Positions 13,699 through 25,091 are shown, numbered from the stretch's first letter. The stretch is 64,000 nt of DNA from Prauserella isguenensis (GCF_014191605.1 NZ_JACHWU010000001.1:248001-312000); one strand, 5' to 3'. The notes: generated by a model not told the origin, from the sequence alone. Numbers and translations are program-made.

Positions 13699-15687
13699 TC
13701 AGCTCAACGGGCGGAAGCCCACGCGTTCGGCGTCGGCCGGGCTACGGAACCAGACCTCGGCCACCATGCGCGGGTACTGCGGCGAGGCGTCGGTGACGTA
13801 GCGCAGCGCCGTGACACTCGCCTTCACCGTGAACTCCGACGACGGGCTGCCACCACCGGGCAGCGGCATCGCGGACCCGGGGCCGAACGGTCCCGGCTTC
13901 GGTGCGTCGGCATCAGCCTGGTCGGCCCGCTCCGCGACGTTCTCCACCGACGCGCCCTCAGCGGCCGTGGCGGTCTCGCTCGCGCCGAGTTCCCCGGACA
14001 CGGCCTCGTCCCCGGTGGGCACCTGCCCGGCGGGAGTCACGAACTTCGTCGGCTGCTGCGCGCCCGACGGCGGCTGCCCGGCGTGCTTGCCCGCCTCCGC
14101 GGCGGGTTCGGCGGCGGGTTCGGACGAGGGCGATTCACCCGGTGAGGGAGGTTCGAACAGCGAACCGCTCTGGGCCGCCGCATCGGGTTCGCGACGGGTG
14201 ATCGCCCGCATCGACGGCTGGATCGGCTTCGGCGCGTCGAAGCCGCCCGGCGGCCGCTGCCTCGGTGTGCGCTTCGGCAACACGTTCGTCGACTCCGCGG
14301 GGCCCTCATCGGGACCGGCGTCCGGCCCGCCGAACGCGTACGCGGGCGGGTCGGCAGGGAGCTCGCCCGCACCGTTCGACGCGGGACCCCCGGCCTCGGC
14401 GGCGACCGGGTCTCCCGTACTCGTCTCCGGCGCGCTCGCCGTGTCCGCGTCGGAACGGTCCACGTTCGGGTCCGCGGCGGCCGCCTCGTCGTCGCCGACC
14501 GGGGCCGGATCGAACAGGCTTCCGGGCCGCTCCGCCCGGTGCCTCGCCTGGTCACCGGCGTCGTCCTGGTCGCCTACGGCCGGATCGGCGAGGTCGGCGG
14601 GGGCGGCGGGGTCCGCACCGCCGGATCGGCCGGCCGGATCGTCGAGCCCGCTTTCGCGGAGGGAGTCGACGGGAAGCTCGGTGGTGGCGTCGAACGACGT
14701 GACGGGCTGGAACGGCGCCCCGAGATGCAGCGCGGAACCAGCCGCAGCGGACGTACCTGCCTCGCCACCCGCCGGGTCGGCGTCCCGCTCCTCGGGACCG
14801 GCCGTGCGTTCGGGTGCGGCCGCGTCGGCGACCTCACCCGCGCCGGGGAGGGAGTCGGTGCCGATGAACCGCGTCGACTCCGCATCGGCCAGGTTCGGGT
14901 CGGCGGCGTCGGCCGTGTCCGGCACGCTGCGCATCTCGTCCGGATCGAGCACCGAGGAGACCGGCGCGTCCTCGTCCGCACCCGCGTCGGCAGCCACGTA
15001 CCGCGTCCGGTCGTCGGGATGCTCGCCGTAGCCCGTGTCGCCGTAGCCCGTGTCGCCGTAGCCCGTGTCGCCGTAGCCCGTGTCGTCGTAGCCGGGGCGG
15101 GTGTAGTCGCCCCTATCGTCGGCGTCGTCGGCGTCGTCGGCGTCGCCGGTGGCGTCGGGGCCGGGACGGCCGTAGTCGTCGTACCGCTCATGGCCCTCGT
15201 CGGCCGGGGCGAAGGCCCGATAGCCGTCGGCGTAACCGGCGTCGTAGTCCGCGTCGTGTGCACCGCGGTCGCCGGGGACTTCGAGGTCCTCAGGCCGGTC
15301 CGCGAGGTCGAAGTCGTCCTCGTAACCGCCGCCCGCATAACCGCCACCCGCGTAACCGCCGAGGCTGTCGCGCTCGAGCCACGACGTCTCGGGTTCCGGC
15401 CGATCGGGCACGTCGACGTCCGCGCTGCTCCCGTGTGCGCCCGTCCCGGCCAGGGCTTCGTCGGCGTCGCTGAACGGATCACTGCGCTCCGTCCGCGTCT
15501 GCGCCGTACCTGCCGCGCCGAGGGCGGGCTCGGAGATACGGCGGAGATCGGCCTCGCGGGCCACGAGTCTCTCCTCGAGGCTGCGGATCTGCTTACGCGC
15601 GGGCCGAACCAGGAAAACCCAGGCCAGGAAGGCGCCCAGCACGAAAGCGATCGCGCTGAACACCCAGACCTGCCCGAAAATGGACAT
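13699..15687 (-). CDS. Single-pass membrane protein with long acidic disordered region and C-terminal sunset-like domain
   Basis: 662 residues. One N-terminal membrane segment (VWVFSAIAFVLGAFLAWVFL, residues 7-26) is followed by a basic, possibly coiled segment (RPARKQIRSLEERLVAREAD), then about 550 low-complexity residues rich in Asp, Ala, Gly and Pro. These include GDTGY repeated from a 15-bp tandem repeat (15025-15090). The last 45 residues (SEFTVKASVTALRYVT, then AEVWFRSPADAERVGF) match the pattern of the actinobacterial sunset domain seen in ArfC-like proteins. Function is unknown. It lies 17 nt after the polyprenyl synthase gene, in the same direction, and is likely co-transcribed. Confidence 0.72.
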   Translation of the reverse strand: MSIFGQVWVFSAIAFVLGAFLAWVFLVRPARKQIRSLEERLVAREADLRRISEPALGAAGTAQTRTERSDPFSDADEALAGTGAHGSSADVDVPDRPEPETSWLERDSLGGYAGGGYAGGGYEDDFDLADRPEDLEVPGDRGAHDADYDAGYADGYRAFAPADEGHERYDDYGRPGPDATGDADDADDADDRGDYTRPGYDDTGYGDTGYGDTGYGDTGYGEHPDDRTRYVAADAGADEDAPVSSVLDPDEMRSVPDTADAADPNLADAESTRFIGTDSLPGAGEVADAAAPERTAGPEERDADPAGGEAGTSAAAGSALHLGAPFQPVTSFDATTELPVDSLRESGLDDPAGRSGGADPAAPADLADPAVGDQDDAGDQARHRAERPGSLFDPAPVGDDEAAAADPNVDRSDADTASAPETSTGDPVAAEAGGPASNGAGELPADPPAYAFGGPDAGPDEGPAESTNVLPKRTPRQRPPGGFDAPKPIQPSMRAITRREPDAAAQSGSLFEPPSPGESPSSEPAAEPAAEAGKHAGQPPSGAQQPTKFVTPAGQVPTGDEAVSGELGASETATAAEGASVENVAERADQADADAPKPGPFGPGSAMPLPGGGSPSSEFTVKASVTALRYVTDASPQYPRMVAEVWFRSPADAERVGFRPLS
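15025..15095. repeat. 15-bp tandem repeat within coding sequence (GDTGY)
   Basis: GTAGCCCGTGTCGCC recurs four times with a final variant, encoding GDTGY-type units on the minus strand in the disordered region of the sunset-domain protein. The length is a multiple of three, so copy changes keep frame. Confidence 0.85.
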
Positions 15688-15704
15688 TGGTGCGGTGTCC
15701 TCCC

Positions 15705-16733
15705 TCAGTGGGTGCGTGCGACGAGGTAATCGGCGACCGATTCGCAGGCATCCCGCGCCGGTGTCGGCGGCAACGCCGCCAGCTCCGTCCTCGCGCGCTG
15801 AGCGTAGCCTGAAAGAGTGGTGCGTGCGCGTTCCAGGCCACGCGACGAACGCAACAGTGTCAATGCCTCGGCGACCTCGGCGTCGTCGGTGACCGGGCCG
15901 CTGAGCAGCTGGGCGAGCCTCGGGTCCGGCCTGTCCTCGGCGAGTTCGTACAGCATCGGCAGCGTCTTCACGCCCTCGCGCAGGTCCGTGCCCTGCGACT
16001 TGCCCGACTCGTCGGACGGCGAGTCGATGTCGATGATGTCGTCCGAGATCTGGAACGCGGTGCCGATGATGTCGCCGAACCGCCGCAGCGCCTCGACGTG
16101 CTCGGCGGGCGCGTCCGACAGCATGCCGCCGAACCGGCCCGACGTGGCGATCAGCGACCCCGTCTTCTGCCCGATGACGGTCAGGTAGTGCTCGATCGGG
16201 TCCTCGCCCTCACCGGGGCCGACCGTTTCGCGCATCTGGCCCGTGACCAGCTCACCGAACGTCTCGGCGATGATCCGCGCCGCGTCGGTGCCGAGGTCGG
16301 CGACGAGTCGCGAGGCGTGCGCGAACAGGAAGTCGCCGGTGAGGATCGCGACGGTGTTGTCCCAGCGCGCGTTGACGCTCTCCGCACCGCGGCGCATCGT
16401 GGCCTCGTCCATGACGTCGTCGTGATACAGCGTCGCCAGGTGCACGAGCTCGACGGCCGCGGCGGCGGTGATCACCCCGTGGCGCGCGTCCTCTCCTGCA
16501 CTGCCGAACTGGCCGGACAGCAGCGTGAACAACGGGCGAAAACGTTTGCCCCCGGCTTCGACCAGGTGCCGTGCGGCCTCGTTGACCGCGGCGACGTCGC
16601 TGCGGACGACCTCGCGCAGCAGCTGCTCCACCGAGCCCAGGCCGCTCGCGAGATCGGTCAGCAGCGCTTCGTCGTCGATCTGCAGCCCGACGGAGGCCCG
16701 CAGTTCTTCGATGGCGCCGTCACGCACTGACAC
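15705..16733 (-). CDS. Long-chain polyprenyl diphosphate synthase (menaquinone side chain; GrcC/HepS type)
   Basis: 342-residue all-helical prenyltransferase condensing isopentenyl diphosphate to the long isoprenoid tail used by MenA. It has both aspartate-rich motifs: FARM in LYHDDVMDEA (about residue 93) and SARM in QISDDIIDID (about 222). The residues before FARM set chain length but cannot be read confidently, so hepta-, octa- or nonaprenyl product is open. The start is GTG at 16733, preceded by GGGAG with eight-nt spacing; a longer frame to 16829 lacks a ribosome site. TAGGCT (16817-16822, minus) is a possible -10 box. It is next to nuoN, and menJ/menG flank the other end of the nuo operon. 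Confidence 0.9.
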   Translation of the reverse strand: MSVRDGAIEELRASVGLQIDDEALLTDLASGLGSVEQLLREVVRSDVAAVNEAARHLVEAGGKRFRPLFTLLSGQFGSAGEDARHGVITAAAAVELVHLATLYHDDVMDEATMRRGAESVNARWDNTVAILTGDFLFAHASRLVADLGTDAARIIAETFGELVTGQMRETVGPGEGEDPIEHYLTVIGQKTGSLIATSGRFGGMLSDAPAEHVEALRRFGDIIGTAFQISDDIIDIDSPSDESGKSQGTDLREGVKTLPMLYELAEDRPDPRLAQLLSGPVTDDAEVAEALTLLRSSRGLERARTTLSGYAQRARTELAALPPTPARDACESVADYLVARTH

Positions 16734-16909
16734 TACTCGCTCCCGCCCTCTCGGTACTGGGTTCCACGGCCGGTTCTCCTCCGGGCGCCGCGTGACGTCC
16801 GGCCAAAACCGGCCCCAGCCTACTGGCAAGTCTTCGCGGGGCGATCACGCATCAGCCCTGCTCAGACGTGACCGTCGACACCGCCCGAGATGCCGGCGGT
16901 CCGCCGCCG

Positions 16910-18481
16910 TCACCCGCCGAGCGCGAAGCCGCCCGCCCCCGCCCAGTCCAGCGCGAACGTCGGCAGCAGGCCCAGCAGCAGCGTGACGATCACGCCCAGT
17001 GCGATCGACGCCGTCGTGAACGCGCCGGGCACGCTGACCGTCGGCCCGTCGGAGGCCGGCTCGGAGAAGTACATGAGCACGACGACCCGCAGGTAGAAGA
17101 ATGCGGCCACGGCACTGAAGACGAGCGCGATCACCACGAGCGGGGCCATGCCGTCCGACAGCGCCGCCGAGAACACGACGAACTTGCCCACGAACCCGCT
17201 GGTCAACGGGATACCCGCCAGTGCGAGCAGCAGGAACGTGAACACCCCGGCCAGCAGCGGCGACCGCTTCGCCAAGCCCGCCCACGCCGACAGGTGCGTC
17301 GCCTCGCCGGTGGAGTCCCGCACCAGCGAGATCACGCCGAACGCCGCGAGCGTGGTGAACCCGTAGGCAAGCAGGTAGAAGAGCGTCCCGGAAAGCCCCT
17401 CGTCGGTCAGCGCCATCGTGCCGATGAGCAGGAACCCGGCGTGCGCGATCGACGAGTAGGCGATCATCCGCTTGAGGTCGGTCTGGGTCAGGCCCAGCAC
17501 CGCGCCGATCGCCATCGAGATGATCGCGACGGCCCACATCACGCCGCGCCACTCCCAGCTGGTGGCCTCGAACGCCACGGTCAGCACGCGGAGGATCCCG
17601 CCGAACGCCGCGACCTTGGTGCACGCCGCCATGAACGCCGTCACCGGCGTCGGCGCGCCCTGGTAGACGTCGGGCGTCCAGGTGTGGAACGGGCCGACCG
17701 AACCCTTGAACAGCAGGCCGACCATCAGCAGGCCGAGGCCGGCGAACAGCAGCGTGTCCGAACGGTCGGTGCCCGCGGCGGCGGTGGCGATGTCGGCGAG
17801 CTTCACCGAGCCCGCGTAGCCGTACAACAGTGCGAGGCCGTACAGGAAGAACGCGCTGGCGAACGCCCCGAGCAGGAAGTACTTGACCGCCGCCTCCTGC
17901 GACAACAACCGCCGCCTGCGGGCGAGGCCGCACATCAGGTACAGCGGAAGGCTCAGCACCTCGAGGGCGATGAACATCGTCAACAGGTCGTTGGCCGCGG
18001 TGAACGCCATCATGCCGCCGAGCGCGAACAGCGCGAGCGGGAACACCTCGGTCTGCATGCCGGTGGACTGCACCTGCGCGCGGTCCTGCACCGTGCCGGG
18101 GGCGATGCCCGCCTGCGCGACGAACGAACCGCCCGGCTCGACGGACCGGTCGGCGATCATCAGTACCGCCGCGACGCTCAGTGCGAGCAGCGTCCCCCAC
18201 AGGAACAGCGCCGGCGTGTCGATCGACAGCGTGGTCCCCATCGTCACCACGCCGTGTTCGGGCCTGCCGCTGACGTAGGCGCCGAGCGCGATGCCCGCGG
18301 CGGCGATCGACCCGAGCGTCAGCACGACCTGTCCGGACCAGCGCTGGTGCTTCGGCACGAACGCCTCGATCAGCACGCCGACGCACGCGGCGCCGAACAC
18401 GATCACCATGGGCAGGATCGCGCCCCAGTCGATCCCGGGGGCCTCGACGGTCTGCATTTGCTGCGCGAGAAACGGATTCAC
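16910..18481 (-). CDS. nuoN: NADH:quinone oxidoreductase (complex I) subunit N
   Basis: Proton-pumping antiporter-like membrane subunit, 523 residues with about 14 hydrophobic segments. It shows the conserved antiporter motifs (VKYFLLGAFASAFFLYGL and SVGPFHTWTPDVYQGAPTP), with the Lys and His residues of the proton channel. It is the last gene of the nuo operon; nine nt separate it from nuoM. The start is GTG at 18481. The C-terminus is glycine-rich. Confidence 0.95.
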   Translation of the reverse strand: MNPFLAQQMQTVEAPGIDWGAILPMVIVFGAACVGVLIEAFVPKHQRWSGQVVLTLGSIAAAGIALGAYVSGRPEHGVVTMGTTLSIDTPALFLWGTLLALSVAAVLMIADRSVEPGGSFVAQAGIAPGTVQDRAQVQSTGMQTEVFPLALFALGGMMAFTAANDLLTMFIALEVLSLPLYLMCGLARRRRLLSQEAAVKYFLLGAFASAFFLYGLALLYGYAGSVKLADIATAAAGTDRSDTLLFAGLGLLMVGLLFKGSVGPFHTWTPDVYQGAPTPVTAFMAACTKVAAFGGILRVLTVAFEATSWEWRGVMWAVAIISMAIGAVLGLTQTDLKRMIAYSSIAHAGFLLIGTMALTDEGLSGTLFYLLAYGFTTLAAFGVISLVRDSTGEATHLSAWAGLAKRSPLLAGVFTFLLLALAGIPLTSGFVGKFVVFSAALSDGMAPLVVIALVFSAVAAFFYLRVVVLMYFSEPASDGPTVSVPGAFTTASIALGVIVTLLLGLLPTFALDWAGAGGFALGG

Positions 18482-18490
18482 GATGGCCGG

Positions 18491-20038
18491 TTACCTTTCC
18501 TGCACCGCGGTGATGGTCTGTTCGACCGACGGGTTGACGGTGTCCAGCACGGGCTTCGGGTAGAAGCCGAGACCGATGATCAGCACCACGAGCGGGGCGA
18601 GCGCCCCGATCTCCCGCAGGCCCAGGTCGCGGATCGTCTTGCGGGCGCCCACCTCCGGTGCCTGCACGGTGCCCGGCCCGGGCGCCGCGGCCAGCATCGC
18701 GTCACCGCGCACGGGCCCGGTCATGATCCGCTGGTACAGCCACAGCACGTATGCGGCGGCCAGCACCATGCCGACCGTGGCGACGATCGCGTACGCGGGC
18801 CGGGTGTCGAACGCCCCCAGTAGCACGAGGAACTCGCTGATGAACGAGTTCGTGCCCGGCAGTGACAACGCCGACAGGCCCGCGATCAGCAGCATCGCGG
18901 CCAGCACCGGTGTCACCTTGGCCATGCCCCCGAACGCGTCGATCCGGGTGTGACCGCCGCGCGCCGCGACGATGCCGAGTACCAGGATCAGCATGCCCGT
19001 GGCGAGGCTGTGGTTGAGCATGTACGTCGCCGAACCGGCCACGGCCTGCTGAGTGAAGGCGAAGATGCCGAGCGCGATGAATCCGAAGTGGGCGATCGAC
19101 ACGTACGCCACGAACCGCCGCATGTCGGTCTGCCCGGCCGCGAGCATCGACCCGTAGATCACACCGACGACCGCGAGCACGAGCACGATCGGGGCGAGCT
19201 CGGCGCTCGCGTCGGGTGTCATCGGAAGGCTGTAGCGCAGGAAGCCGAACGTGCCGACCTTGTCGAGCACGCCGACGAGCAGCACCGTGACACCCACCGG
19301 CGCCTGGCTCGCCGCGTCGGGCAACCAGGTGTGGAACGGCACCAGCGGCGCCTTGATGGCGAACGCGAGGAAGAAGCCGAGGAACAGCCAGATCTGCGTC
19401 TCGAGCGGCGCTTCACTGACGACCTGCACCAGCGTGGCCCAGTCGAACGTGCCCTCGCCGAGTTCGTCGGCGGCCAGTGAGTAGGCGCCGATCGCCGACG
19501 CCAGCATGATCAACCCGCCGAGGAACGAGTAGAGGAAGAACTTCACCGCCGCGTACTGCCGCCTCGGCCCGCCGTAGCCGCCGATGAGGAAGTACATCGG
19601 AATGAGCATGATCTCGAACAGGACGTAGAACAGGAACACGTCCGTCGCCGCGAACACGGCGATCGTGAGCGATTGCTGCAGCAGGATCAACGACAGCAGC
19701 CCGCCGACGTCCTTACCCTCGGGAATCTTGTCCGTCGAGCGCAGCAACGCGATGACCACCGGCACCAGCAGCGCGATCACGGCGATCATCAGCAGTGCGA
19801 TGCCGTCGATGCCGAAGGAGATGTGCACCCCGAACGCGGGGATCCACTCGAGCGACGAGACCTGCTGGAGCCGTTCGCCACCGGGGTCGTAGCTCAGCCA
19901 CAGCGGCAGGATCAGCACGAGCTCCACGACGGACACCGCGAACGCGGTGATCGTGGCGAGCCGGTCGTCGCGGCGCAGGAAGGCCACGGCCACCGCACCG
20001 AGCAGTGGCAGCAGGATCAGTGCGAGCAGCCAGGTCAT
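18491..20038 (-). CDS. nuoM: NADH:quinone oxidoreductase (complex I) subunit M
   Basis: Antiporter-like membrane subunit, 515 residues. The segment [20 protein letters not shown] carries the conserved loop, and [20 protein letters not shown] the Lys of the half-channel. The ATG at 20038 overlaps the nuoL stop (ATGA), so I reject the longer open frame beginning at 20230. Seen next to NuoL and NuoN, its identity as M rests on length and on the order L-M-N. Confidence 0.96.
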   Translation of the reverse strand: MTWLLALILLPLLGAVAVAFLRRDDRLATITAFAVSVVELVLILPLWLSYDPGGERLQQVSSLEWIPAFGVHISFGIDGIALLMIAVIALLVPVVIALLRSTDKIPEGKDVGGLLSLILLQQSLTIAVFAATDVFLFYVLFEIMLIPMYFLIGGYGGPRRQYAAVKFFLYSFLGGLIMLASAIGAYSLAADELGEGTFDWATLVQVVSEAPLETQIWLFLGFFLAFAIKAPLVPFHTWLPDAASQAPVGVTVLLVGVLDKVGTFGFLRYSLPMTPDASAELAPIVLVLAVVGVIYGSMLAAGQTDMRRFVAYVSIAHFGFIALGIFAFTQQAVAGSATYMLNHSLATGMLILVLGIVAARGGHTRIDAFGGMAKVTPVLAAMLLIAGLSALSLPGTNSFISEFLVLLGAFDTRPAYAIVATVGMVLAAAYVLWLYQRIMTGPVRGDAMLAAAPGPGTVQAPEVGARKTIRDLGLREIGALAPLVVLIIGLGFYPKPVLDTVNPSVEQTITAVQER

Positions 20039-21948
20039 CCGAACCTCACCAACAACAGTGCGCCGACGATCAGGAACGAGCCGCCGAGCATCGACAGTGC
20101 GTACGAGCGGACGAAACCGGTCTGCATCCGGCGCAGCCGTCCGGAGCCACCGCCGAACGCGGCGGCGAGCCCGTTGACGGCGCCGTCGACGCCCCGGTTG
20201 TCGAGGAACACCGCCGACCGCGTGAGCCACATGCCCGGTGTCGCGACGAGCGCCTCGTTGAGCGCGTTGCCGTACAGGTCTTTCCGCGCGGCACGCACCG
20301 GCCAGGCCACGCGCTCAGGACGTTCGACGGCCGTGTACGTCGAGCCCTCCGTGCGGCGTCCGAACAACGCCCACGCGCCGAGCACACCGAGCCCCGAGAC
20401 CAGCACCGTCAACCACGGGATCAGCGCGTGCGGCAGCACTCCGTGGTGGCTCTCCTGCAACGCCCCGACCGACGGGCTGAGGAACTCGGCCAGGGTGTCG
20501 CCGCCGATGAGCAGTCCGCCCGCGGCAACCGAGCCGATCGACAGCACGATCATCGGTGCGGTCATCGTCGGCGGCGATTCGTGGGGATGGAACTCGCGGC
20601 CGTCGGCCGAGGTCGTCTCGCGCCAGCGCTCCTTACCGAAGAACGTCAGCAGCATCAGGCGCGTCATGTAGAAGCCGGTGATACCCGCGGCCAGCAGCGC
20701 CGACCCGCCGAGCACCCAGCCGCGCCAGCCCTCCTGGCCGAACGCCGCCTCGATGATGGCGTCCTTGGTGAAAAAGCCCGAGAGGAACGGGAACCCGATG
20801 ATCGCCAGGTAGCCGAGGCCGAACGTGACGGCCGTGATCGGCAGCTTCTTCGCCAGGCCGCCGAACTTGCGCATGTCGACCTCGTCGTTCATGGCGTGCA
20901 TGACCGACCCGGCGCCGAGGAACAGCCCGGCCTTGAAGAAGCCGTGCGTCAGCAGGTGCGCGATGGCCAGCGCGTAGCCGAACGGGCCGAGCCCGACGGC
21001 GAGCATCATGTACCCGATCTGGCTGACCGTGGAGTAGGCCAGCACCTTCTTGATGTCGTCGTAGGCGCAGCCGATGATCGAGCCGAGCAGCAGCGTGAAC
21101 GCACCGACGAGCGCGACCACCAGCCTGCCGTCCTCGGTCAGGTTGTAGATCGGCGCGCCGCGCGCGATGAGGTAGACGCCCGCGGTGACCATCGTCGCGG
21201 CGTGGATCAGGGCCGAGACCGGCGTCGGACCCTCCATGGCGTCCGGCAGCCACGCCTGCAGCGGGAACTGGCCGGACTTACCGCACGCCCCCAGCAGGAG
21301 CAGCAGCGCGACCGCCGTGACCACGCCCGGCGAGACGTCCCCGATGCCGGCGAACACCGCCTCGTAGCTGGTGCTGCCGATGTGCTTGAACATCAGGAAG
21401 ATCGCGATCGCGAGGCCGACGTCGCCGACGCGGTTCATCAGGAACGCCTTCTTCGCCGCGGTCGCCGCGGCCGGACGGTCCGTGTACCAGCCGATCAGCA
21501 GGTACGACGCGAGGCCGACGCCCTCCCAGCCGAGGTACAGCATGACGAAGCTGTTTCCCAGCACCAGGATCAGCATCGACGCGACGAACAGGTTCAGGTA
21601 GGCGAAAAAGCGCCTGCGATCCCGGTCGTCGGACATGTAGCCGATCGAATAGACGTGGATCAGCGCGCCCACGCCCGTGATCAGCAGCACGAACGTCATC
21701 GACAGCGGGTCGATCCGCAGTCCGAAGTCGACCTGCAGCGCCTCGACCGGGATCCACGACCAGAGTGTCGTGTCGACGGCCTGGCTCAACGATTCCGACG
21801 CGAACAACGCCAGCGCGTACACGAAGGACGCCGCGACGGTCGCACAGCCGAGCAGGTGGCCCCACGAGTTCGTGCGCTTGCCGCCGACGAGCAGCACGAG
21901 CGCACCGAGCGCCGGGAACGCGACCAGCAGCCACGATGATGCGATCAC
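20035..21948 (-). CDS. nuoL: NADH:quinone oxidoreductase (complex I) subunit L
   Basis: Distal proton-pumping subunit, 637 residues. It has [20 protein letters not shown] (about residues 226-245), [15 protein letters not shown] and the characteristic long C-terminal extension with a lateral amphipathic helix and a final membrane segment. The start is GTG at 21948, 18 nt after the nuoK stop. The 3' end overlaps nuoM by four nt. Confidence 0.96.
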   Translation of the reverse strand: MIASSWLLVAFPALGALVLLVGGKRTNSWGHLLGCATVAASFVYALALFASESLSQAVDTTLWSWIPVEALQVDFGLRIDPLSMTFVLLITGVGALIHVYSIGYMSDDRDRRRFFAYLNLFVASMLILVLGNSFVMLYLGWEGVGLASYLLIGWYTDRPAAATAAKKAFLMNRVGDVGLAIAIFLMFKHIGSTSYEAVFAGIGDVSPGVVTAVALLLLLGACGKSGQFPLQAWLPDAMEGPTPVSALIHAATMVTAGVYLIARGAPIYNLTEDGRLVVALVGAFTLLLGSIIGCAYDDIKKVLAYSTVSQIGYMMLAVGLGPFGYALAIAHLLTHGFFKAGLFLGAGSVMHAMNDEVDMRKFGGLAKKLPITAVTFGLGYLAIIGFPFLSGFFTKDAIIEAAFGQEGWRGWVLGGSALLAAGITGFYMTRLMLLTFFGKERWRETTSADGREFHPHESPPTMTAPMIVLSIGSVAAGGLLIGGDTLAEFLSPSVGALQESHHGVLPHALIPWLTVLVSGLGVLGAWALFGRRTEGSTYTAVERPERVAWPVRAARKDLYGNALNEALVATPGMWLTRSAVFLDNRGVDGAVNGLAAAFGGGSGRLRRMQTGFVRSYALSMLGGSFLIVGALLLVRFG

Positions 21949-21966
21949 AGTTGTTTCCCCTTGCCC

Positions 21967-22266
21967 TTAGTACTTGAGCAGGTTGGTGTCGTCGATGGAG
22001 GCGGACCGGCGGGTGCGGAAGATCGCCATGATGATGGCCAGTCCGACCACGACCTCCGCTGCGGCCACGACCATCACGAAGAACGCCATGACCTGCCCGC
22101 CGAGGTCGGCGTTGATGCGCGCGAACGTGACGAGCGAGAGGTTCACGGCGTTGAGCATCAGCTCGATGCACATGAACACGACGATCGCGTTACGCCGCAC
22201 CAGCACGCCGACCGCGCCGATGCTGAACAGCAGCGCCGACAGCAGCAGGTAGTACGTCGGGGTCAT
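21967..22266 (-). CDS. nuoK: NADH:quinone oxidoreductase (complex I) subunit K
   Basis: 99-residue protein with three membrane segments, homologous to ND4L. The conserved Glu residues sit in [16 protein letters not shown] (second segment) and [13 protein letters not shown] (third segment). Its ATG overlaps the nuoJ stop by four nt. Confidence 0.96.
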   Translation of the reverse strand: MTPTYYLLLSALLFSIGAVGVLVRRNAIVVFMCIELMLNAVNLSLVTFARINADLGGQVMAFFVMVVAAAEVVVGLAIIMAIFRTRRSASIDDTNLLKY

Positions 22267-23165
22267 GCCTTGTCCTCCGTGGCCGTCGCCGCGGCGCCGG
22301 CGGGCGCGTCGCCGTCACCGGTGCCGTCCTCGGGGTCGAGGAGCGCGTGCGTGTCCGATCCCGCCGCGCGGCTTTCGAGCTGCTTGCGGTGGGCCTGCAG
22401 CTGCGCCGTCGGGGTCGATTCGATGAGCGACGACAGCGACTCCGGCGCGATCGAACCGTCGGGCAGCAGCGCGGGCGTGGCGACGGAGTTGGACGTCGCG
22501 TACACGCCGGGTCCCGGCTTCGGCGAGGGGCGCTCGTACTCGCCGCGGAACCGTGCCTCGACGAGGTCCCGCTGGCTGCGCTTGCCCTGCTTCGAGTGCC
22601 GGTCGGTGAACGCGAGGACCATCGCGCCGACCGCGGCCGTGATCAGCAGCGCCGACGTGAGCTCGAACGGGAAGAGGTAGTCCTGGAAGATCACCCGGGC
22701 GAGGCCACCCGCGCCGCCGCCTTCCGGGGTCCACGGGTTCATCGCGGGTGCGGGCGGCACGTCGGTCAACGCGCGGGTGAGCGCTCCCGCGAGTACGCCG
22801 GCGATGCCGATGCCGAGCACGGCCGCCATGAGCCGTTGGCCGCGCAGCACTTCCAGCACGGAGTCCGACGACTCCCTGCCGACCATCATCAGCACGAACA
22901 GGAACAGCATCATGATCGCGCCGGTGTAGACGATGATCTGCGTGAAGCCGAGGAACGGCGCCTGCTGGAGCATGTAGAGCATCCCCAGCGACAACATCGT
23001 CATCACGAGCCACAACGCCGAGTGCACCGCGTTGCGCGCGAAGATCATGCAGAGCGCGCCGGCCACGGCGATCGGGCCGAGCACCCAGAACGCGACGGCC
23101 TCACCGGTGGACACCGTCGCGTCGGCCCCTGCCTGGGCCAGCACCAGCGGCGCCTCCGTCCTCAT
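22263..23165 (-). CDS. nuoJ: NADH:quinone oxidoreductase (complex I) subunit J
   Basis: 300-residue membrane subunit (ND6 homologue). The first 190 residues hold five membrane segments including [20 protein letters not shown] with the conserved Tyr-Thr-Gly. A hydrophilic C-terminal tail of about 110 residues, rich in Ser, Ala and Pro, follows; tails of this kind are usual in actinobacterial NuoJ and their role is unknown. It overlaps nuoI and nuoK by four nt each. Confidence 0.95.
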   Translation of the reverse strand: MRTEAPLVLAQAGADATVSTGEAVAFWVLGPIAVAGALCMIFARNAVHSALWLVMTMLSLGMLYMLQQAPFLGFTQIIVYTGAIMMLFLFVLMMVGRESSDSVLEVLRGQRLMAAVLGIGIAGVLAGALTRALTDVPPAPAMNPWTPEGGGAGGLARVIFQDYLFPFELTSALLITAAVGAMVLAFTDRHSKQGKRSQRDLVEARFRGEYERPSPKPGPGVYATSNSVATPALLPDGSIAPESLSSLIESTPTAQLQAHRKQLESRAAGSDTHALLDPEDGTGDGDAPAGAAATATEDKA

Positions 23166-23728
23166 CGGACCGCCTCCTCGGTGTCGGTCTCGACCGTCTC
23201 GTGCTCCGGAACACCGCGGTCGCGGGCGAGTTCCGGACCGTTGACGTAGTAGTCCTGCTCGTTCTCACCGAGGCGCATCGGGTGCGGCGGCTGCTCCATA
23301 CCGGGAAGCAACGGGGCGAGCAGGTCCTCCTTGGTCCAGATGAGGTCCTGCCGGTTGTCGTCGGCGAGCTCGTAGAAATTGATCATTGTGAGGGACCGCG
23401 TGGGGCAGGCCTCGACGCACAGTCCGCAACCGATGCAGCGCAGATAGTTGATCTGATAATCCGCGCCGTAGCGCTCACCCGGCGAGTACCGCGCCTCCTC
23501 GGTGTTGTCGCCGCCCTCGACGAAGATCGCGTCTGCAGGGCACGCCCACGCGCACAACTCGCAGCCGACACACTTCTCGAGGCCGTCGGGATGGCGGTTC
23601 AGCTGGTGCCTGCCGTGGTACCGCGGGGCGGCGGGAGCGCCGATCTCCGGATACTCCTCGGTGGCGACCTTCTTGAACATCATCCCGAAGGTGACGCCGA
23701 ATCCCTTGACCGGATCAAAGATCCCCAT
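23162..23728 (-). CDS. nuoI: NADH:quinone oxidoreductase (complex I) subunit I
   Basis: 188-residue peripheral-arm protein with two 4Fe-4S (N6a/N6b) motifs: [16 protein letters not shown] (about residues 54-69) and [16 protein letters not shown] (about 97-112). It connects the electron wire to the quinone site near NuoH and NuoB. Its start lies 14 nt inside the end of nuoH, an unusually long overlap, and ends in an ATGA overlap with nuoJ. Confidence 0.96.
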   Translation of the reverse strand: MGIFDPVKGFGVTFGMMFKKVATEEYPEIGAPAAPRYHGRHQLNRHPDGLEKCVGCELCAWACPADAIFVEGGDNTEEARYSPGERYGADYQINYLRCIGCGLCVEACPTRSLTMINFYELADDNRQDLIWTKEDLLAPLLPGMEQPPHPMRLGENEQDYYVNGPELARDRGVPEHETVETDTEEAVR

Positions 23729-25091
23729 GGGACTCTCCTTCCTTCGAGCTTTCGCCGGGCGCGCCCGCCGCCTGTGGACTCAACTCCGCCTGTTGCTTCT
23801 CCTCGGACCTGCGCCTGGCCTCGACGGCCTTCCGACGCGGCGTGGTCTCCGGCACCTTCAAGTCCAGCGGCGGCACCGGGTGGCCTCCGCCGCTCGTCGT
23901 CACGACGCCCTCGTCCTCCGGGATCTCCTTCTCCGGGATGAGCAGCATCAGCAGGACGACCACGACGATCGCCACGCCGCCGATGATGAGGATCTGCCCT
24001 GTGGAGACGCCCTCGGCGTTGCGCAGCGCGCGGACCGTGGCGATCAGGAGCAGCCACACCAGCGCGGCCGGCACCAGGACCTTCCAGCCCAGCTTCATGA
24101 ACTGGTCGTAGCGGAACCGTGGCAGCGTGCCGCGCAGCCAGATGAAGCCGAAGAGGATCACGCACATCTTCGCCAGGAACCACAGGGCGGGCCACCAGCC
24201 CTGGTTGATCGCGGCGTCGGCGCCGAAGAACGGGAACATCCCGCCGCCGAGGAACAGCGTCGTCGCGAACGCCGACACGATCACCATGTTCGAGTACTCG
24301 GCGAGGAAGAACATCGCGAACTTCATCGAGCTGTACTCGGTGTGGAACCCGCCGACCAGTTCGGACTCGGCCTCGGGCAGGTCGAACGGGGCGCGGTTGG
24401 TCTCGCCGACCATCGAGACGAGGTAGATGACGAAACTCGGCAGCAACAGGTAGAAGTACCAGCCGCCGTCGGCCTGCGCCGCGACGATGCCGCTGGTGGC
24501 CATCGACTGCGAGTACAGCACCACGCCGATGATCGACAGGCCCATCGCGATCTCGTACGAGATGACCTGTGCCGCCGACCGCAGTCCGCCGAGCAGCGGG
24601 TACGGCGATCCGGAGGCCCAGCCGCCGAGCACGATGCCGTACACGCCGATCGACGCGCCCGCGAGCACGAGCAGCACGCTCACCGGGAGTTCGATCAACT
24701 GCAGCACGGTGCGTTCGCCGAAGATCGTCACCTCGCCGCCGAACGGGATCGCGGCGAGACCGATCAGCGCGGGCACGACCGCGATCACCGGCGCGAGGAA
24801 GTAGATCTTCCGGTCGGCCGTGTCGGGAATGACCTGTTCTTTGAACGGCAGTTTCACCGCGTCGGCGAGGGACTGCAGCATGCCGAACGGGCCGACGCGG
24901 TTCGGGCCGGGACGGTTCTGCATCCGGCCGACGATCTTCCGCTCGCCGACGATGAGCACGACCGTGAAGATCGGGCCGATCAGCAGGACCACGACGGCCT
25001 TGAGCAGGATCAGCCACAGCGGGTCGTCGGCGAGCAGCTCCGCCCGGTTGATCGGCTCCGTGGCCGCCTGCGCGAGAAGCGGGCTCATCAC
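23715..25091 (-). CDS. nuoH: NADH:quinone oxidoreductase (complex I) subunit H
   Basis: 458-residue membrane subunit (ND1 homologue) forming part of the quinone cavity. It has [20 protein letters not shown] (about 56-75) and the acidic loop [20 protein letters not shown] (about 229-248). After the last membrane segment a charged C-terminal tail of about 85 residues (many Lys and Arg) extends past the usual family length. It overlaps nuoG by four nt and nuoI by 14 nt. Confidence 0.96.
   Translation of the reverse strand: MMSPLLAQAATEPINRAELLADDPLWLILLKAVVVLLIGPIFTVVLIVGERKIVGRMQNRPGPNRVGPFGMLQSLADAVKLPFKEQVIPDTADRKIYFLAPVIAVVPALIGLAAIPFGGEVTIFGERTVLQLIELPVSVLLVLAGASIGVYGIVLGGWASGSPYPLLGGLRSAAQVISYEIAMGLSIIGVVLYSQSMATSGIVAAQADGGWYFYLLLPSFVIYLVSMVGETNRAPFDLPEAESELVGGFHTEYSSMKFAMFFLAEYSNMVIVSAFATTLFLGGGMFPFFGADAAINQGWWPALWFLAKMCVILFGFIWLRGTLPRFRYDQFMKLGWKVLVPAALVWLLLIATVRALRNAEGVSTGQILIIGGVAIVVVVLLMLLIPEKEIPEDEGVVTTSGGGHPVPPLDLKVPETTPRRKAVEARRRSEEKQQAELSPQAAGAPGESSKEGESHGDL

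Noticed and set aside
11407-14145. A 912-codon plus-strand open frame
   Set aside because: Antisense to the SDR, BCCT and sunset-domain genes; composition is of the shadow type and no ribosome site is seen.
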